DNA of 64,000 nucleotides from Endotrypanum monterogeii (lineage: Eukaryota > Euglenozoa > Kinetoplastea > Trypanosomatida > Trypanosomatidae), in the NCBI GenBank assembly GCA_000333855.2, contig CM007333.1, forward strand, positions 545,084-609,083, written 5' to 3'. Position 1 is the stretch's first letter. Each line of letters begins with the position of its first letter. Shown here in pieces: positions 44,401 through 50,900 of this stretch. The notes beneath the pieces are model-generated. The model worked only from the letters and a program-made list of their open reading frames with translations, was not told where the DNA came from and searched no databases. A program made the position numbers and the translations under genes.

Positions 44401-46413
44401 GAAGTTGACGCTGAGGCGGTTATTTTCATCCATCGAAAGCACTGGAAGGCGTAGCTTGTCTGAGCGAATGGCGCCAACCTCTGTGGTCCACTTCTGAAAC
44501 CTCTCGTCGATGGTACCCTGCAACAGTCCCTTCAGTTTCTCATAGAGCTGGAGTGCCTCAACTCCGCGCTCGCTCTGCACAACTGCCTGGGATAAGTCGA
44601 CCACACGAGAGTAGCTCTCGTTGATGCGATCAAGCAATGCTTTGCATCGCACAATCGTGCTAGCTAGAGGGGGCATGTTAGGGTACGCCCCAGCAGCCTC
44701 GCCTGCGTAGTAGGCCTCCTGGGCCATTAGAAGGTCTTGGTGAAATCCACCGAGCACGACGCTTTGCTTTCTCATCCACTCCTGCTGCATCGGCGTCCTG
44801 TCCGTGAAGCCATCAAACGTGTCTACAGCTTTGAAGATTTCGGTAAGCGCACTGGATTCGTCAATCGTCGTAACGAGAATCGAGCCGAGACGCTCTTCCA
44901 GGCCTCGAATCACGGACTTGAGGTCGTCGTAGTCACTGTCGAAGCGCGTGTTTGTGATGTCAAGAAGATTGTAGTCGACGCTGAAAAAGCGAGCAACGGA
45001 TACGTCAAAAGTTTGCTTGATCTCCTCCGCTTCAGACGTCAAGTGCTGTCCCTTGGTTCCACCAATCTTCATGCTCTCCATCTTGTCAAAGAGAAGTGCC
45101 GTCTCAATCACGTCAAGTAGGTCATGGCAACGCTCCAAGAAAACATCAAGCCTGGAAAAAAGCGCTGCATTCTGGAATTTCCATGGCCGCGCCACAGACG
45201 AGACATGTGTCTTGTATTGAAAGTATACCGACTTGAACTCACCGCAAATAGCAAGTGTGCTGCTCAGCCGCTCGATTACTTCCTTCTTCTCCAAACCCTC
45301 GGCAAACTCAGCAACGCCGACGTAATCAGCGGCCAGCTCAATGAGATCATTCCCCATCTCCCGGATCAAGAAGACGAGCCGGGCTGGATTGTTGTAAAAG
45401 CCGGACTGTGTCCAAAGCAGAAACAACGAATGAAAAAGACGCCTGAAGACGCCATTCGTGACGAGATCCACAAAGGGTACGTGACTGGCAACGGAAAGGG
45501 ACATCTGCTCGAACTGCGGAATAAGGGGTTCGAGGTGGTGATAGTTGTCTAGAGACTCGTATGCGGCCTCCTTCAGCTCCCCCATCAGCTGCGAGAAGGC
45601 TGCGTAGTAGCTGCTCCCTGCGCGCTTCAAGAGAACAAGAATCTTGAGGGACTTTACCGAGTACAATTGCTCTTCCAAGCCGGCCAGGTTTTCAGACTTA
45701 TCCTTCCAGAAACGGATTTCGTCTAGCGGAGATGGATAACGGCCAGTCTGTGGCGCAGACTCCTCCAGCTCCTCCGGGGACGACGCGATCGCTGCCTCGA
45801 TTTGTGTTGTCCACGAGACCACTGTGCTCTCCAAAAGGTACAACGTCTCCCTATCCATAGCGAAGTCGTTAATGCGAGGAGGGAACTGTACCGGTGGCAT
45901 CGGTAGAAAAGTTCTACCATTACTCAAGCCCACCATGACCAGCAAGTTGGCAAGCAGCCCATTGGTATCGCTCATCAACTCCTCTACCGCCACGTCGGGG
46001 ACGGTTGCAGTGTTTCGCTTGTCGCCCTTCAGCACCTGCACGTAAACGTTGCGCGTCACGCTGCTGAGGCTCTCCAGAACGTCCGGCGAAAGGTCGCCAA
46101 AAGTGATTGACTCCTTCATGTGGTTTTCATCTGTCATCTTCTCCCGCTTGACCTTACTGAAAAACACACCTTTCTTTTTGAGCTCCTCTGGCGCCTCGAT
46201 GCGTGTCACAAACACACCAGGTGCTGTTTGATATACATAGAGGTGACGCGCATCGGTAGTGTCCAAGAACTCAGCCATCTGGGATCGGTTTTCTTCGCTG
46301 TCCAGAAGCTTTTTTGTTTCAGCGGGTTTCAGTTTTAGAGCATTTGTGATGCGCTGCTCCAACCACATAACGCGCTTGTCTGTTGGCGCATCGTCCTTGT
46401 CTCCCTTCGCCAT
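32422..46413 (-). CDS. axonemal dynein heavy chain (outer-arm type)
   Basis: A 4,663-residue complete dynein heavy chain. The N-terminal tail (about 1-1300) and linker lead to six AAA modules: P-loops GPAGTGKTETTKDL (AAA1, about 1923), GAAGAGKTQCWHCL (AAA2, about 2210), GTAGTGKTNLIMSKL (AAA3, about 2551) and GVGGSGKQSLARLA (AAA4, about 2899). The coiled-coil stalk and microtubule-binding region span about 3080-3440, followed by AAA5-6 and the C-terminal domain. AAA1 reads CFDEFNRISIEVLSVVATQV, as in outer-arm beta-class chains (animal DNAH9/11/17), so it probably drives flagellar beating. An acidic, Gly/Glu/Asp-rich insertion (about 4090-4150) sits in the C-terminal half. The frame opens at TTG four codons earlier; the first ATG is at 46413, immediately after a CAG. 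Largest gene in the window. Confidence 0.97.
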   Translation of the reverse strand: MAKGDKDDAPTDKRVMWLEQRITNALKLKPAETKKLLDSEENRSQMAEFLDTTDARHLYVYQTAPGVFVTRIEAPEELKKKGVFFSKVKREKMTDENHMKESITFGDLSPDVLESLSSVTRNVYVQVLKGDKRNTATVPDVAVEELMSDTNGLLANLLVMVGLSNGRTFLPMPPVQFPPRINDFAMDRETLYLLESTVVSWTTQIEAAIASSPEELEESAPQTGRYPSPLDEIRFWKDKSENLAGLEEQLYSVKSLKILVLLKRAGSSYYAAFSQLMGELKEAAYESLDNYHHLEPLIPQFEQMSLSVASHVPFVDLVTNGVFRRLFHSLFLLWTQSGFYNNPARLVFLIREMGNDLIELAADYVGVAEFAEGLEKKEVIERLSSTLAICGEFKSVYFQYKTHVSSVARPWKFQNAALFSRLDVFLERCHDLLDVIETALLFDKMESMKIGGTKGQHLTSEAEEIKQTFDVSVARFFSVDYNLLDITNTRFDSDYDDLKSVIRGLEERLGSILVTTIDESSALTEIFKAVDTFDGFTDRTPMQQEWMRKQSVVLGGFHQDLLMAQEAYYAGEAAGAYPNMPPLASTIVRCKALLDRINESYSRVVDLSQAVVQSERGVEALQLYEKLKGLLQGTIDERFQKWTTEVGAIRSDKLRLPVLSMDENNRLSVNFDASLVKTLREVYYVEILNSYESSGIGQFEVPLDASAIFKKRDVYRDQALKLDYISTTYNNFSSSLRPNDERPLIEVELQKFESFVSSGLKDVQWENEDATNAFIVEALQQVTAIDTVVSTLHSNVQQIKDSMKKFKADDTLFPLDAASGAKTMPEAELRKTLEDYVEARAAGLRERNEEIRSVIQNSLEALQKLKTTSGGSVVEATDAVWQNYLAYVSSVARECLAEVAVSSLTNLRNQLDPVWLADHDGIPLIDVKLCLSKATADNPTSKSRFDPALMPSEGEEKSVWQALSDTMNGLIGSSGLVEPVHGSTSYADEMRQNDSVKALVEEIHSLFQQNVTACEEYRHIYDEFKSLWETDRKKAFEQFLEMDHTAGARRLSSSGEDVAPSTAQTTKPAEYFGVSLQEFDRAITEYTRIRSRVSSIGDRHTEAFVLIDLKPLRVSLRDLSRRWKEMYSDYLLDKIKTDLSQLYEFIKDADKGLEVEVLDGDVDALKSVMRWIRDCRKRNMEVMGEDETGETSGMFPPIKAAIGMLKTHASTSPDAEAELAKIEKLEELRKPAPEQWLGLNKRALNVRAQNSIVQDREAEKIKEDVVAFEQELNGEVEIFHQNPLFTYAVQPSEVYIAIDRVFAHFMGVEEKAKRLQNLQDLFDLAMSHFKSIRECRQELALLKQIWDLNFHVTSQFHDWMRSTFKDADVTYLEDEAKKISKQLQLQPMKVKAWGVFKGVDETVRNMRTSLPLCDSLSSPAMRPRHWEELVRTTNQPGTINPEATDFTLEKLFALGLHKYADDVANIVEKAEKELRIETNLSKIIAAWEKLEFTYENNDHLECYLLGPVDEVVEQLENDSNALSSMLSDRFVEYFYDKVLGWQKDLGMVDTCTTKWMEIQRQWQNLFPIFVLSEDIKVQLPNEAKEFGEADRVFRLLMSKAHVYTNPVETICSGKLSQDIGRGETLEGTLNHIQEILTRCEKALADYLETKRKLFPRFFFVSDTDLIDILSKGSDPRAVIVHMSKIIDSVDSFTFDKNPFPKATKHDVWEMVSIQGEKVNLIESFRCDGAVEVWLEGLIQCVQRTMKQHMKEANAGYIEKPRNEWIYQYPCQAVIVASRIWFTTEVHQAFTQIEEGNDMGMKDLLKNQKLQLDSLVKEVLLDRSSTERKMLVHLITIDVHNRDIVQGMVDDRVDSVDAFSWQSQLRYYWDENKGNEIRIADADFINGYEYIGLCGCLVITKLTDRCYITLTQALRLNQGGAPAGPAGTGKTETTKDLARNMGTPCYVFNCSDQMNYITLGQIFKGLAMSGSWGCFDEFNRISIEVLSVVATQVGSILNALKENKARFRFMDEDISIVRSVGMWITMNPGYAGRTELPENIKSLFRPCAMCVPDLKNICEIMLAAEGFGDAKDLALKFVTLYRLNRELLSPQDHYDWGLRAVKSVLYIAGALKRGDPDLPERNVLMRALRDTNMAKLSKDDVYVFMGLIRSLFPNLEVPKKSKPELVEACKAVCKEQGNFPGENDIFILKCVQYEELLHVRHSVFILGAAGAGKTQCWHCLQGALTKLHQDEWRAKAVSSCLNPKAISSNELYGYFTPQKEWRDGILSTIFRDYAVESKKKKNMKWIVLDGIIDAEWIESMNTVMDDNKMLTLVSNERIPLTDSMRMIFEISHLRNASPATVSRAGVIFINESDLGWGLFKDKWIASREKREGVLLDNLFDKYVPFIFEFWKRSMRPVVSVMDINVVQTLCFLLDGIFKTIEPDELAKHSNSFEVYEKYFVFAAIWAFGGPLPSSDGRIDMRLNFSNQWKKEFPNMKISDVGSVFDYYIDKSKDSSGAVLFEWKPWAELVRPYVQDADVQLSSVSVQTADTVRMSYLMSLFVDNGRGVMLVGTAGTGKTNLIMSKLRSLDNEKMLFRVISFNARTSSAGLQSVMEQSLEKRSGRTYGPPNRKKLVFFLDDMNMPAPDKYGTQEAVALLQQHVGYGFWYDRVKIIQKEVVDVRYVGAMNPKSGTFTILDRLLRHFALFSTNMPDRADLVSIYGQIFQAHTKPFSRDIRETLTTLLTNATIELHSNVAKLFFPTAIKFHYQWNMREMFNIFQGLCQANPKLHTTSLQLVRLWVHECNRTFRDRMADDADMKRYDALLQEVITRAGFADVSIKEVLEEPLLWAPFHTTSDGMENVYNETNYDEAGAYLRKKLADYNDNYASMNLVLFNQAIEHVCRISRITSNPRGNAFLVGVGGSGKQSLARLASYINGHDIFQILVTSTYDINDFRTDMQELYRKCGLRGYPFAFVITDTQIVSMDMLVYLNDMLSSGNVPDMFNQDEREGIIGSITNEVKASGITDYSNPDVCWDYFISKVRSNLHIILCFSPVGKNFAAWCRQFPALANTTVINWFLSWPEQALKSVAQRFLSEIELGGEEMTDNIADFMAYCQMRVTETCEEYFVQEKRHAYTTPKSFLELIAFYKDLLARKRKENSDQTERLVSGIDKIKEAGEQVLGLQEVLQREGVEVEEARQKTAALLETVGREKSVVEEQSAFAAKEEAKTNKIVEEVTSFEKQCQEDLAKAQPLVQEALAALDTLDKASIAELKNLGKPPEDVQMVAICVLVLTANPRSMPSMKQRSWNECKKMMNQVDRFLTELRNFDVNNIPQQCIDQIQVYINNPSFNPDIIKNKSLAAAGLCKWAIGMNRYHMVRCEVRPKEERLAEAQQRLVSSRAALKKIQDKVADLQAKLGALVSQYDTAVAEADAIEAKAKKTQMKMNLAQRLVSGLSDESVRWGATIEKLKEAAKLLIGDVLLGASFVSYIGPFSKAFREQIVQQDWLPFMKNLGIPITEGLDVTMDVLTSEAAVASWNNEGLPSDRVSTENGAILNNCMRWPLMIDPQLQGIKWIRTREEKNGLRVLQTTQKGWQRTLQTCIEEGLPCLIEGLGEFVEPVLDGVLSRQTFRKGGREFIKLGATEVEYNPKFRLILQTKLGNPHYGPEVNAQTTLINFMVTETGLEDQLLAVVVSQERPDLEKKRGMLIRQMNTMTIELQQCEDGLLYELTNATGDILENVTLVENLETTKKKAKDINASFAQAVITQRDIAQNRLRYTDVAVRGSLLFFQIDQLWKIDHMYQYSLEAFMVVFNKALATAPQPENKKDVTKRVVNVIQSITESVFAYVSRGLFERHKLIFSSLLTFGILSRRNEIDLKQLDFLLRGKKKTGVERPETVAGWCAQPNWDAVQALAEVEGSTPSFNLLPVDLAENNRWLQYCELEKPELEKMPGEWKNLSNFERLLVLRCLRPDRLTAALETFVGDSIGRFFVSDQAVDISLSFQNSSTTTPLFFILSPGVDPVKSVEELGRKLGYTYDKENFFNVSLGQGQEVVADRALEKCFAEGGWALLSNIHLVEKWLRSLERRLDTYAETYTRVAQLRKEIAERKAGERLASAGGGGAKETLGEEDAEGKSDPTQGEDGEGETDEDGGNEDDGGETGEEGAQGASEEDAIVVTDDEIPFDGVKGHRDFRVFLSAEPSRVIPIGILQRSVKLTSEPPTGIRQNIVRAISNFSDEPWEKSAKPTEYRCIMFSMCFFHAVVVERKKFGPLGWNRAYPFNAGDLTTCMEVAANYIEDRPKVPWEDLRYVFGEIMYGGHITDDWDRVLSMAYLQSYIIAECCDGLQIAPGVSVPAPMSFQEYMQWLTSAEDFPTESPLLYGLHPNAEINYRTMQADVLFKTINELQPKKHTGGDMLSPQDIVQQKIDEIRERLPEPHNLQDLSERLEDDRSPQQHVFYQESERMNVLIDTLRASLDELDLGLKGALSMSAAMQELFDQIYLDKMPERWARVSFMSQRMLGGWVENFVMRNEQLISWNVDLQTPKVTNIALFFNPMSFLTAIMQTTSIVNSFDLDQMALVVDVLKKSADQIESNARDGCYVSGLAMEGARWDSTAGCIEESRLKELYPKMPIMQVRSLPLTKIDRRDQYECPMYKTQARGPGFVVGFFLKSKQPSRKWVIAGVGLLLDVVE

Positions 46414-47512
46414 CTGCGATGGCAAAAGTTTGTATAGGAAAGAAAAAAAATGTAAAGATTCACTGACCAGCGCTGTACAAGCCGCAAAAAAACGTCAATT
46501 TTTTCTGTCTTGAGGTGCGTGATACGGTGCGGCTTCGAGAAAAAAAAAACAAGTCGACGCTACAGTGTCCTCTCTATGAGGTACCTGCTTCGGCTCCGAG
46601 GATATCTCTGTGAGCTTTCTTTTTTTTTTCTCCAAGACAATGCAGAGACGTTTGTCAAGTCGTTACCTTCACACTTGCTCCTTGTTAATCTTCCCCAATG
46701 TGATACGTAAAGGGTTCGAAAAGTATTATTGGTATGACAACAGATGGATTTTTTTTAAAAGGTTGTATAATACATCGAAAGCCTTTACACCTCGCATCCC
46801 TTTTCCTAGCACTGCCCTGTTGGCGGCGAGCTCGCGACAGCTCAACCTGAGGCAGTCTCTCCATCGGGGATGCAATACCTTTGCATGACTCCGGAAACCC
46901 CCTCAAGGACGACAGTAGATCATAGACACAAGAAGCCACACGTCGGCCACCTGAGCGACTGTTATCACAGTTCCCGCGTCCTGAGAGAAACAGAGACCGA
47001 TACGTTCCTTTATTGGTATCATAGTTTTTTTTTACTCAAATTGCCCCAATATTCCTAATTGGATACTGTTTGTTTCCTCCGGCGAAACAGCTCTTTTTTT
47101 TTTTTTCATCAGCACAATTGCCACTCTATACGCTGTTTAAATGCTCTTTTTGCTCCACTTAAAGGGGGTTGTTTATCGACGATCATGAAGTGTAGTGCCG
47201 CCGCAGGCAGCATCTCGAGCTGCAATCACATGAATTCTTTTTTAGTACTCGAGGAAAGCGAGGGTGAGGAGAACCGGACAAACAGCAAAGCTGATGTATG
47301 AAGAAACAACTGCCCCTCATGGACATTTTGTCGACCCCTCGATCGAGTTGCTCAAATACATGACGCTACTCCTGACACCATGTGTCGAAAAGAAACACGA
47401 AAAAAAAAAGGAAAAGAAAAAGAAATATCCGCTTGAAGCTCATCGAAAAGCAGCAGCCTCATCTGCGACAGTTATGTGTGTGATAAGCTACATTGCACCT
47501 CACATCGTCAGA
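46414..47512. other. intergenic between CCT6 and dynein genes
   Basis: About 1.1 kb with no supported gene, AT-richer than the coding regions. It has poly-T and poly-A runs and several pyrimidine tracts that could serve as splice acceptors for the dynein mRNA. Confidence 0.6.
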
Positions 47513-49129
47513 TTACTGGCCACCGGCGCCACGGCGACCAGCCTTCATGATCTCATCGACAAGAAGCAGCTGTGCAACGATGTCACCGGTTGCCTCTATT
47601 AGGCTCCGCTTGACAATAACATTGTCAAGAATACCGGCCGCTACGGGATCAATAACGTCGCCATTCTCGATTCTTAGACCCGCCCATTTTCCGTTGCTGC
47701 GAGCCGTCTTACTAGCCTCCTGCAGAGTGATAAGGCACTCCTGCACATCGAGGCCGGAGTTCTCGGCCAGTGTCTTTGGCGTGACCAGCATGGCATCGGC
47801 AAACGCGCGAATCCCCATCTTTTGCTTTCCGCTGACACTATCAGCGAACCTCATGAGATGGTCGTGCAGAGCAACCTCAAAGGCGCCAGCTCCCGCAATA
47901 ACAGCTGAGGCATCAAAGGCGTTCTTCACAGCACGCAGTCCATCGCGAATGGCATCTTTAATTTGAGCGATAGTGTGCTCATTTGGCCCTTTAACCAGCA
48001 GAGTGCAGCTTTTCCCCTTGGTTGCGTTCTCAACGAAGGTATACTTGTCATCTCCCAAGGTGTATTCCTGGATGAGACCAGCCTCACCAAGAATCTCTGG
48101 TGTCAAGTTATCGGTAGCGTTTACCGCCTCACCGCCGCACGCCAGAACCAGGCGCTCCATATTTCGGCGCTTTGCACGGCGAAGGGCAAGAATGCCCTCC
48201 TTTGCAAGCATTTCCAGGGCGATAGGATCGATTCCCTTCTGGTTTATCACAACAAAGGTCCGTCCATTCTCTTTAGTACAGACTTTCTTCTTCAGCTCAA
48301 TGATCTGACGTACGCGGTCGTCAGTCATCTTGCGCTCGGCCTCGACCATGCGGGCCTTCTCTGCGGGATCCTTGTAGTAGAAGCCGGTTGTTAGTTCACT
48401 CCGTTCGTACTCAAGTGACACGTTGCAGGTCAGGATGTACGCATTCTCGAGGTACTTCGGCATATCGTTGTTGCGGCCGCCGTGATCAAGAACAATGCCA
48501 TTGACAAAGCGCGTGTCAGAGCTTAGGCGATGGCGCATATGCATCACCTCCACCATATGCAGATCCACCTCCTTTCCATCTTCACAGATTGCGTAGAGAG
48601 CGTCAACCACAGCCTCGGCAAGCTGCTCTGATAAACCTGCATTCACTTTCGTCGTCAGTGCAGTTCGAGCCACATTGGTAAGATACTCACGACGCTCCTC
48701 GCTAGGAATGATAATGGTATTACCTTCTAGAAACTTCAGAGCCTCATCGCGGGCCAGGTGGAAACCCTCGGTAATGATGCGCGGGTGCATTCCCTCTTGA
48801 ATGTGGCGCTCCGACTGCCGCATCATCTCACCAATAGTGAGCACAACACCAGTACTCCCATCGCCGGTGATATCGTCGATCGCTGTTGCTGCTCGCGCGA
48901 TGAGTGCCGCCGTCGGATGTTGAATCTGCATCTCCCCGAGAAGTGTGTTACCATCTTTGGTGATCTTAATCATACCGGCACCCGACACCAACATCTTCAT
49001 CGTGCCGCGAGGTCCCAGGTTACTCTTCAGTACCTCTTGCAGACCTCGAGCAGCGATCATATTGATATCGAGCGCGCTCGCCTTGCGGGCCTGTTTGCCG
49101 CCAGGATTGATGTAGGCTAAATTGGACAT
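47513..49129 (-). CDS. CCT6: chaperonin CCT/TRiC subunit zeta (TCP-1 zeta)
   Basis: A 538-residue group II chaperonin subunit of the usual length. NLGPRGTMKMLVSGAG (37-52), KDGNTLL (58-64), EMQIQHPTA (66-74) and DDITGDGSTGVVL (85-97), which carries the nucleotide-binding GDGxT-like loop and catalytic Asp, are intact. The sequence around MQIQHPTAALIA and HPRIITEGF is characteristic of the zeta subunit rather than other CCT subunits. CCT folds actin and tubulin in the cytosol as an eight-subunit double ring. The ATG at 49129 is the natural start. A 52-base piece of this gene (47687-47738) is repeated in altered form beside the assembly gap near 49.6 kb. Confidence 0.97.
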   Translation of the reverse strand: MSNLAYINPGGKQARKASALDINMIAARGLQEVLKSNLGPRGTMKMLVSGAGMIKITKDGNTLLGEMQIQHPTAALIARAATAIDDITGDGSTGVVLTIGEMMRQSERHIQEGMHPRIITEGFHLARDEALKFLEGNTIIIPSEERREYLTNVARTALTTKVNAGLSEQLAEAVVDALYAICEDGKEVDLHMVEVMHMRHRLSSDTRFVNGIVLDHGGRNNDMPKYLENAYILTCNVSLEYERSELTTGFYYKDPAEKARMVEAERKMTDDRVRQIIELKKKVCTKENGRTFVVINQKGIDPIALEMLAKEGILALRRAKRRNMERLVLACGGEAVNATDNLTPEILGEAGLIQEYTLGDDKYTFVENATKGKSCTLLVKGPNEHTIAQIKDAIRDGLRAVKNAFDASAVIAGAGAFEVALHDHLMRFADSVSGKQKMGIRAFADAMLVTPKTLAENSGLDVQECLITLQEASKTARSNGKWAGLRIENGDVIDPVAAGILDNVIVKRSLIEATGDIVAQLLLVDEIMKAGRRGAGGQ

Positions 49130-49521
49130 GGCCGTAGGTCGCTATAGGAATTTTTCTTCTTCTCGAACGCTAGCTGTGATTTTGTTTAAGTGCGTCTTTT
49201 ACCTACTAACTTGCCGATCTCTGCGCCTGCTCGATCTCTGTAAGGATAGTAGTAGTAGATATATAAACTTGGTAACAATTCTTCTTTATATTGAACAACA
49301 ACACATAAGTTACCCAGAGAAATCGGAATGTAGAGAAAGGGAAAGTCATCTCTAAAAAAAAGATCATTTGCATAACACGTTTACCGATACAGCGGTCCTC
49401 GCAAAAACAGAGGGAAAAACGAGTGAATATCGACATTAATCACATCTCTCAAAAAAGAAGTTGTGATCTCCTGATAACTCCTCCGATGACTTCCATCTAA
49501 TCAAGCTTTTTTCCCCCTTTC

Positions 49522-49525
49522 AATA

Positions 49526-49570
<45 letters not shown>

Positions 49571-49573
49571 CGA
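49522..49573. repeat. (TA)n followed by TGTGTGTGTCGA, left of gap
   Basis: TA array ending in (GT)5 and CGA. The same pattern occurs at 49706-49753 on the other side of the gap. Confidence 0.95.
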
Positions 49574-49577
49574 GTAC

Positions 49578-49634
49578 TTTTCCGTTGCTGCGACGCCGTC
49601 TTACTACGCCTCCTGCAGAGTGAAGTAACGGCAC
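49578..49634 (-). pseudogene. altered partial copy of CCT6
   Basis: These 57 bases match CCT6 positions 47687-47738 except for five added bases at four places; three of the four are a C inserted between A and G. The insertions break the frame. The copy runs directly into the N gap. An assembly or contig-end error is more likely than a real gene fragment, but a small genuine duplication cannot be excluded. Confidence 0.6.
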
Positions 49635-49654
49635 NNNNNNNNNNNNNNNNNNNN
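49635..49654. other. assembly gap (20 N)
   Basis: Twenty consecutive N bases; the true gap length is unknown. Confidence 1.
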
Positions 49655-49705
49655 CGACGTATACGTACCTACTACTACTACTACCGTTCTTTTCCCTTTC
49701 CTAAC

Positions 49706-49751
<46 letters not shown>

Positions 49752-49753
49752 CG
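49706..49753. repeat. (TA)n followed by TGTGTGTGTCGA, right of gap
   Basis: Second copy of the TA then GT then CGA pattern, close to the eL42 stop codon and therefore within its 3' UTR. Confidence 0.95.
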
Positions 49754-49824
49754 ATGTTTTTTTTGAGGAAAAAATATAAAAAAGAAACGAAAAAAAAATC
49801 GAAAGAGGCGAAAAGCCGCGCAGT

Positions 49825-50145
49825 TTACCAAGTAGGGTCCTTGTTGCCAGTCTTCTTCTTGTCATTCAGCTCGAAGTGCTTCGTGCGCTTGAGAACGATT
49901 TGACGGATGCACTTACAGCCAGAGCACTGAAGCTTCAGCACAATCTTCTTGGTAGTTTTCGCCTTCTTGTGGAAGACCGGTTTGGTTTGACCACCATAAC
50001 CAGACTGCTTGCGGTCGTAACGACGCTTACCGCGAGCAAAAAGGCGGGCCTTGCCGGCCTTGTACTGTACCACCTTGAACGACTTGTGCGCATTGCAGCG
50101 CGCGTCGTCGCAGTGCATTACCTTCTTCTTTGGGTAGTTCACCAT
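49825..50145 (-). CDS. RPL44: 60S ribosomal protein eL42 (L44/L36a)
   Basis: A complete 106-residue ribosomal protein. It has the family opening [12 protein letters not shown], a zinc-ribbon made by Cys12, Cys17, Cys74 and Cys77, and the [19 protein letters not shown] segment. Residue 56 is proline, the state associated with cycloheximide sensitivity in yeast, where P56Q gives resistance. It sits near the ribosomal E site. A strong pyrimidine tract and TAG/AG acceptor lie just upstream of the ATG. In trypanosomatids many ribosomal protein genes are tandemly duplicated; the adjacent gap could hide another copy, but only one is visible. Confidence 0.98.
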   Translation of the reverse strand: MVNYPKKKVMHCDDARCNAHKSFKVVQYKAGKARLFARGKRRYDRKQSGYGGQTKPVFHKKAKTTKKIVLKLQCSGCKCIRQIVLKRTKHFELNDKKKTGNKDPTW

Positions 50146-50153
50146 CTTCGCGA

Positions 50154-50195
50154 CTCTACGGAAAGCGTAGCAGAAAAAATTGCAAAGGGAGGAAA
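50154..50195 (-). promoter_or_regulatory. predicted spliced-leader acceptor of eL42
   Basis: On the minus strand CCTCCCTTTGCAATTTTTTC and further pyrimidines lead to CCGTAGAG, 8-10 bases before the ATG. Confidence 0.55.
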
Positions 50196-50860
50196 TATGT
50201 GAGAATTGTGGGTATATATAGTGCCCCCGTTAAAATGTATACGAAACAAAAAAAAACAGGCAAAAGAAAAGGGAAAATTGGTGCAAGGAACAAGAAGTGA
50301 ACAGCTATATGGTGGAGGCTATGCACCGGTGTGAGAAACCTGTACTTTTTTTTTCTCCGCTTCGACATTCGAAGGAAATACAGGAAGCATTCTTAACATC
50401 AGTCAAGAAAAAAAAGTAGCATGTTCACACGTGTACTCTCTTCCCTTGAAGATAAAGGAAAATTCATTGTATTGTTCCCCACTTCTCCTCTTAGGGTTGG
50501 CTTCCACTCATCTTCTCAAAAAGGCATCAGCCGCTTCACATAGATATTATATGGGGCATGAATATCTCATTTGTAATACCGACAAGAGAAAAGCGAGCCT
50601 AGTGAAATCAAAATCTCTCTCCAGGAAGCCTGTCAGAAAGCATCAAGACGTCAGTTGAAAAGAATGCATTTGTCCTGTTGCTAGAAAAAAAGATATTTCT
50701 CTCCTCCTTAGATCCGTGTAGGTGTCACAATAACATGTGGGAAAAGGAGGGTGGAACATTCAGATATTCTGTGGACGAGGATACAGCTGTGTCATTTCGA
50801 AAATAACCCCTCTCTTCGCTTGCACGAGCGGCATCAGTACAATCAATGAGAAAACAAACA

Positions 50861-50900
50861 AATAATAATAATAGTAATAATAATAATAATAATAATAATA
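50861..50900. repeat. (AAT)n trinucleotide array at the P5CR stop codon
   Basis: About 13 AAT units with one AGT variant. On the transcribed (minus) strand the array is (ATT)n and begins immediately after the TGA stop, so the 3' UTR starts with it. Confidence 0.95.

Larger units (their letters stand above)
49130..49824. other. intergenic between eL42 and CCT6 genes, contains assembly gap
   Basis: AT-rich spacer with two TA/GT arrays on either side of a 20-N gap and a corrupted fragment of CCT6. Apart from this fragment no gene is seen. The local structure should not be trusted. Confidence 0.6.
50146..50900. other. intergenic between P5CR and eL42 genes
   Basis: About 750 bases with no supported gene. 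It contains poly-A/T runs and, abutting the P5CR stop codon, an (AAT)n array. Confidence 0.6.

Noticed and set aside
50490..50500. single TTAGGG near 50.5 kb as a telomere trace
   Set aside because: One isolated hexamer, no array.
1..50900. strand bias of CA versus GT arrays
   Set aside because: Both orientations occur in similar numbers within the minus-strand array.
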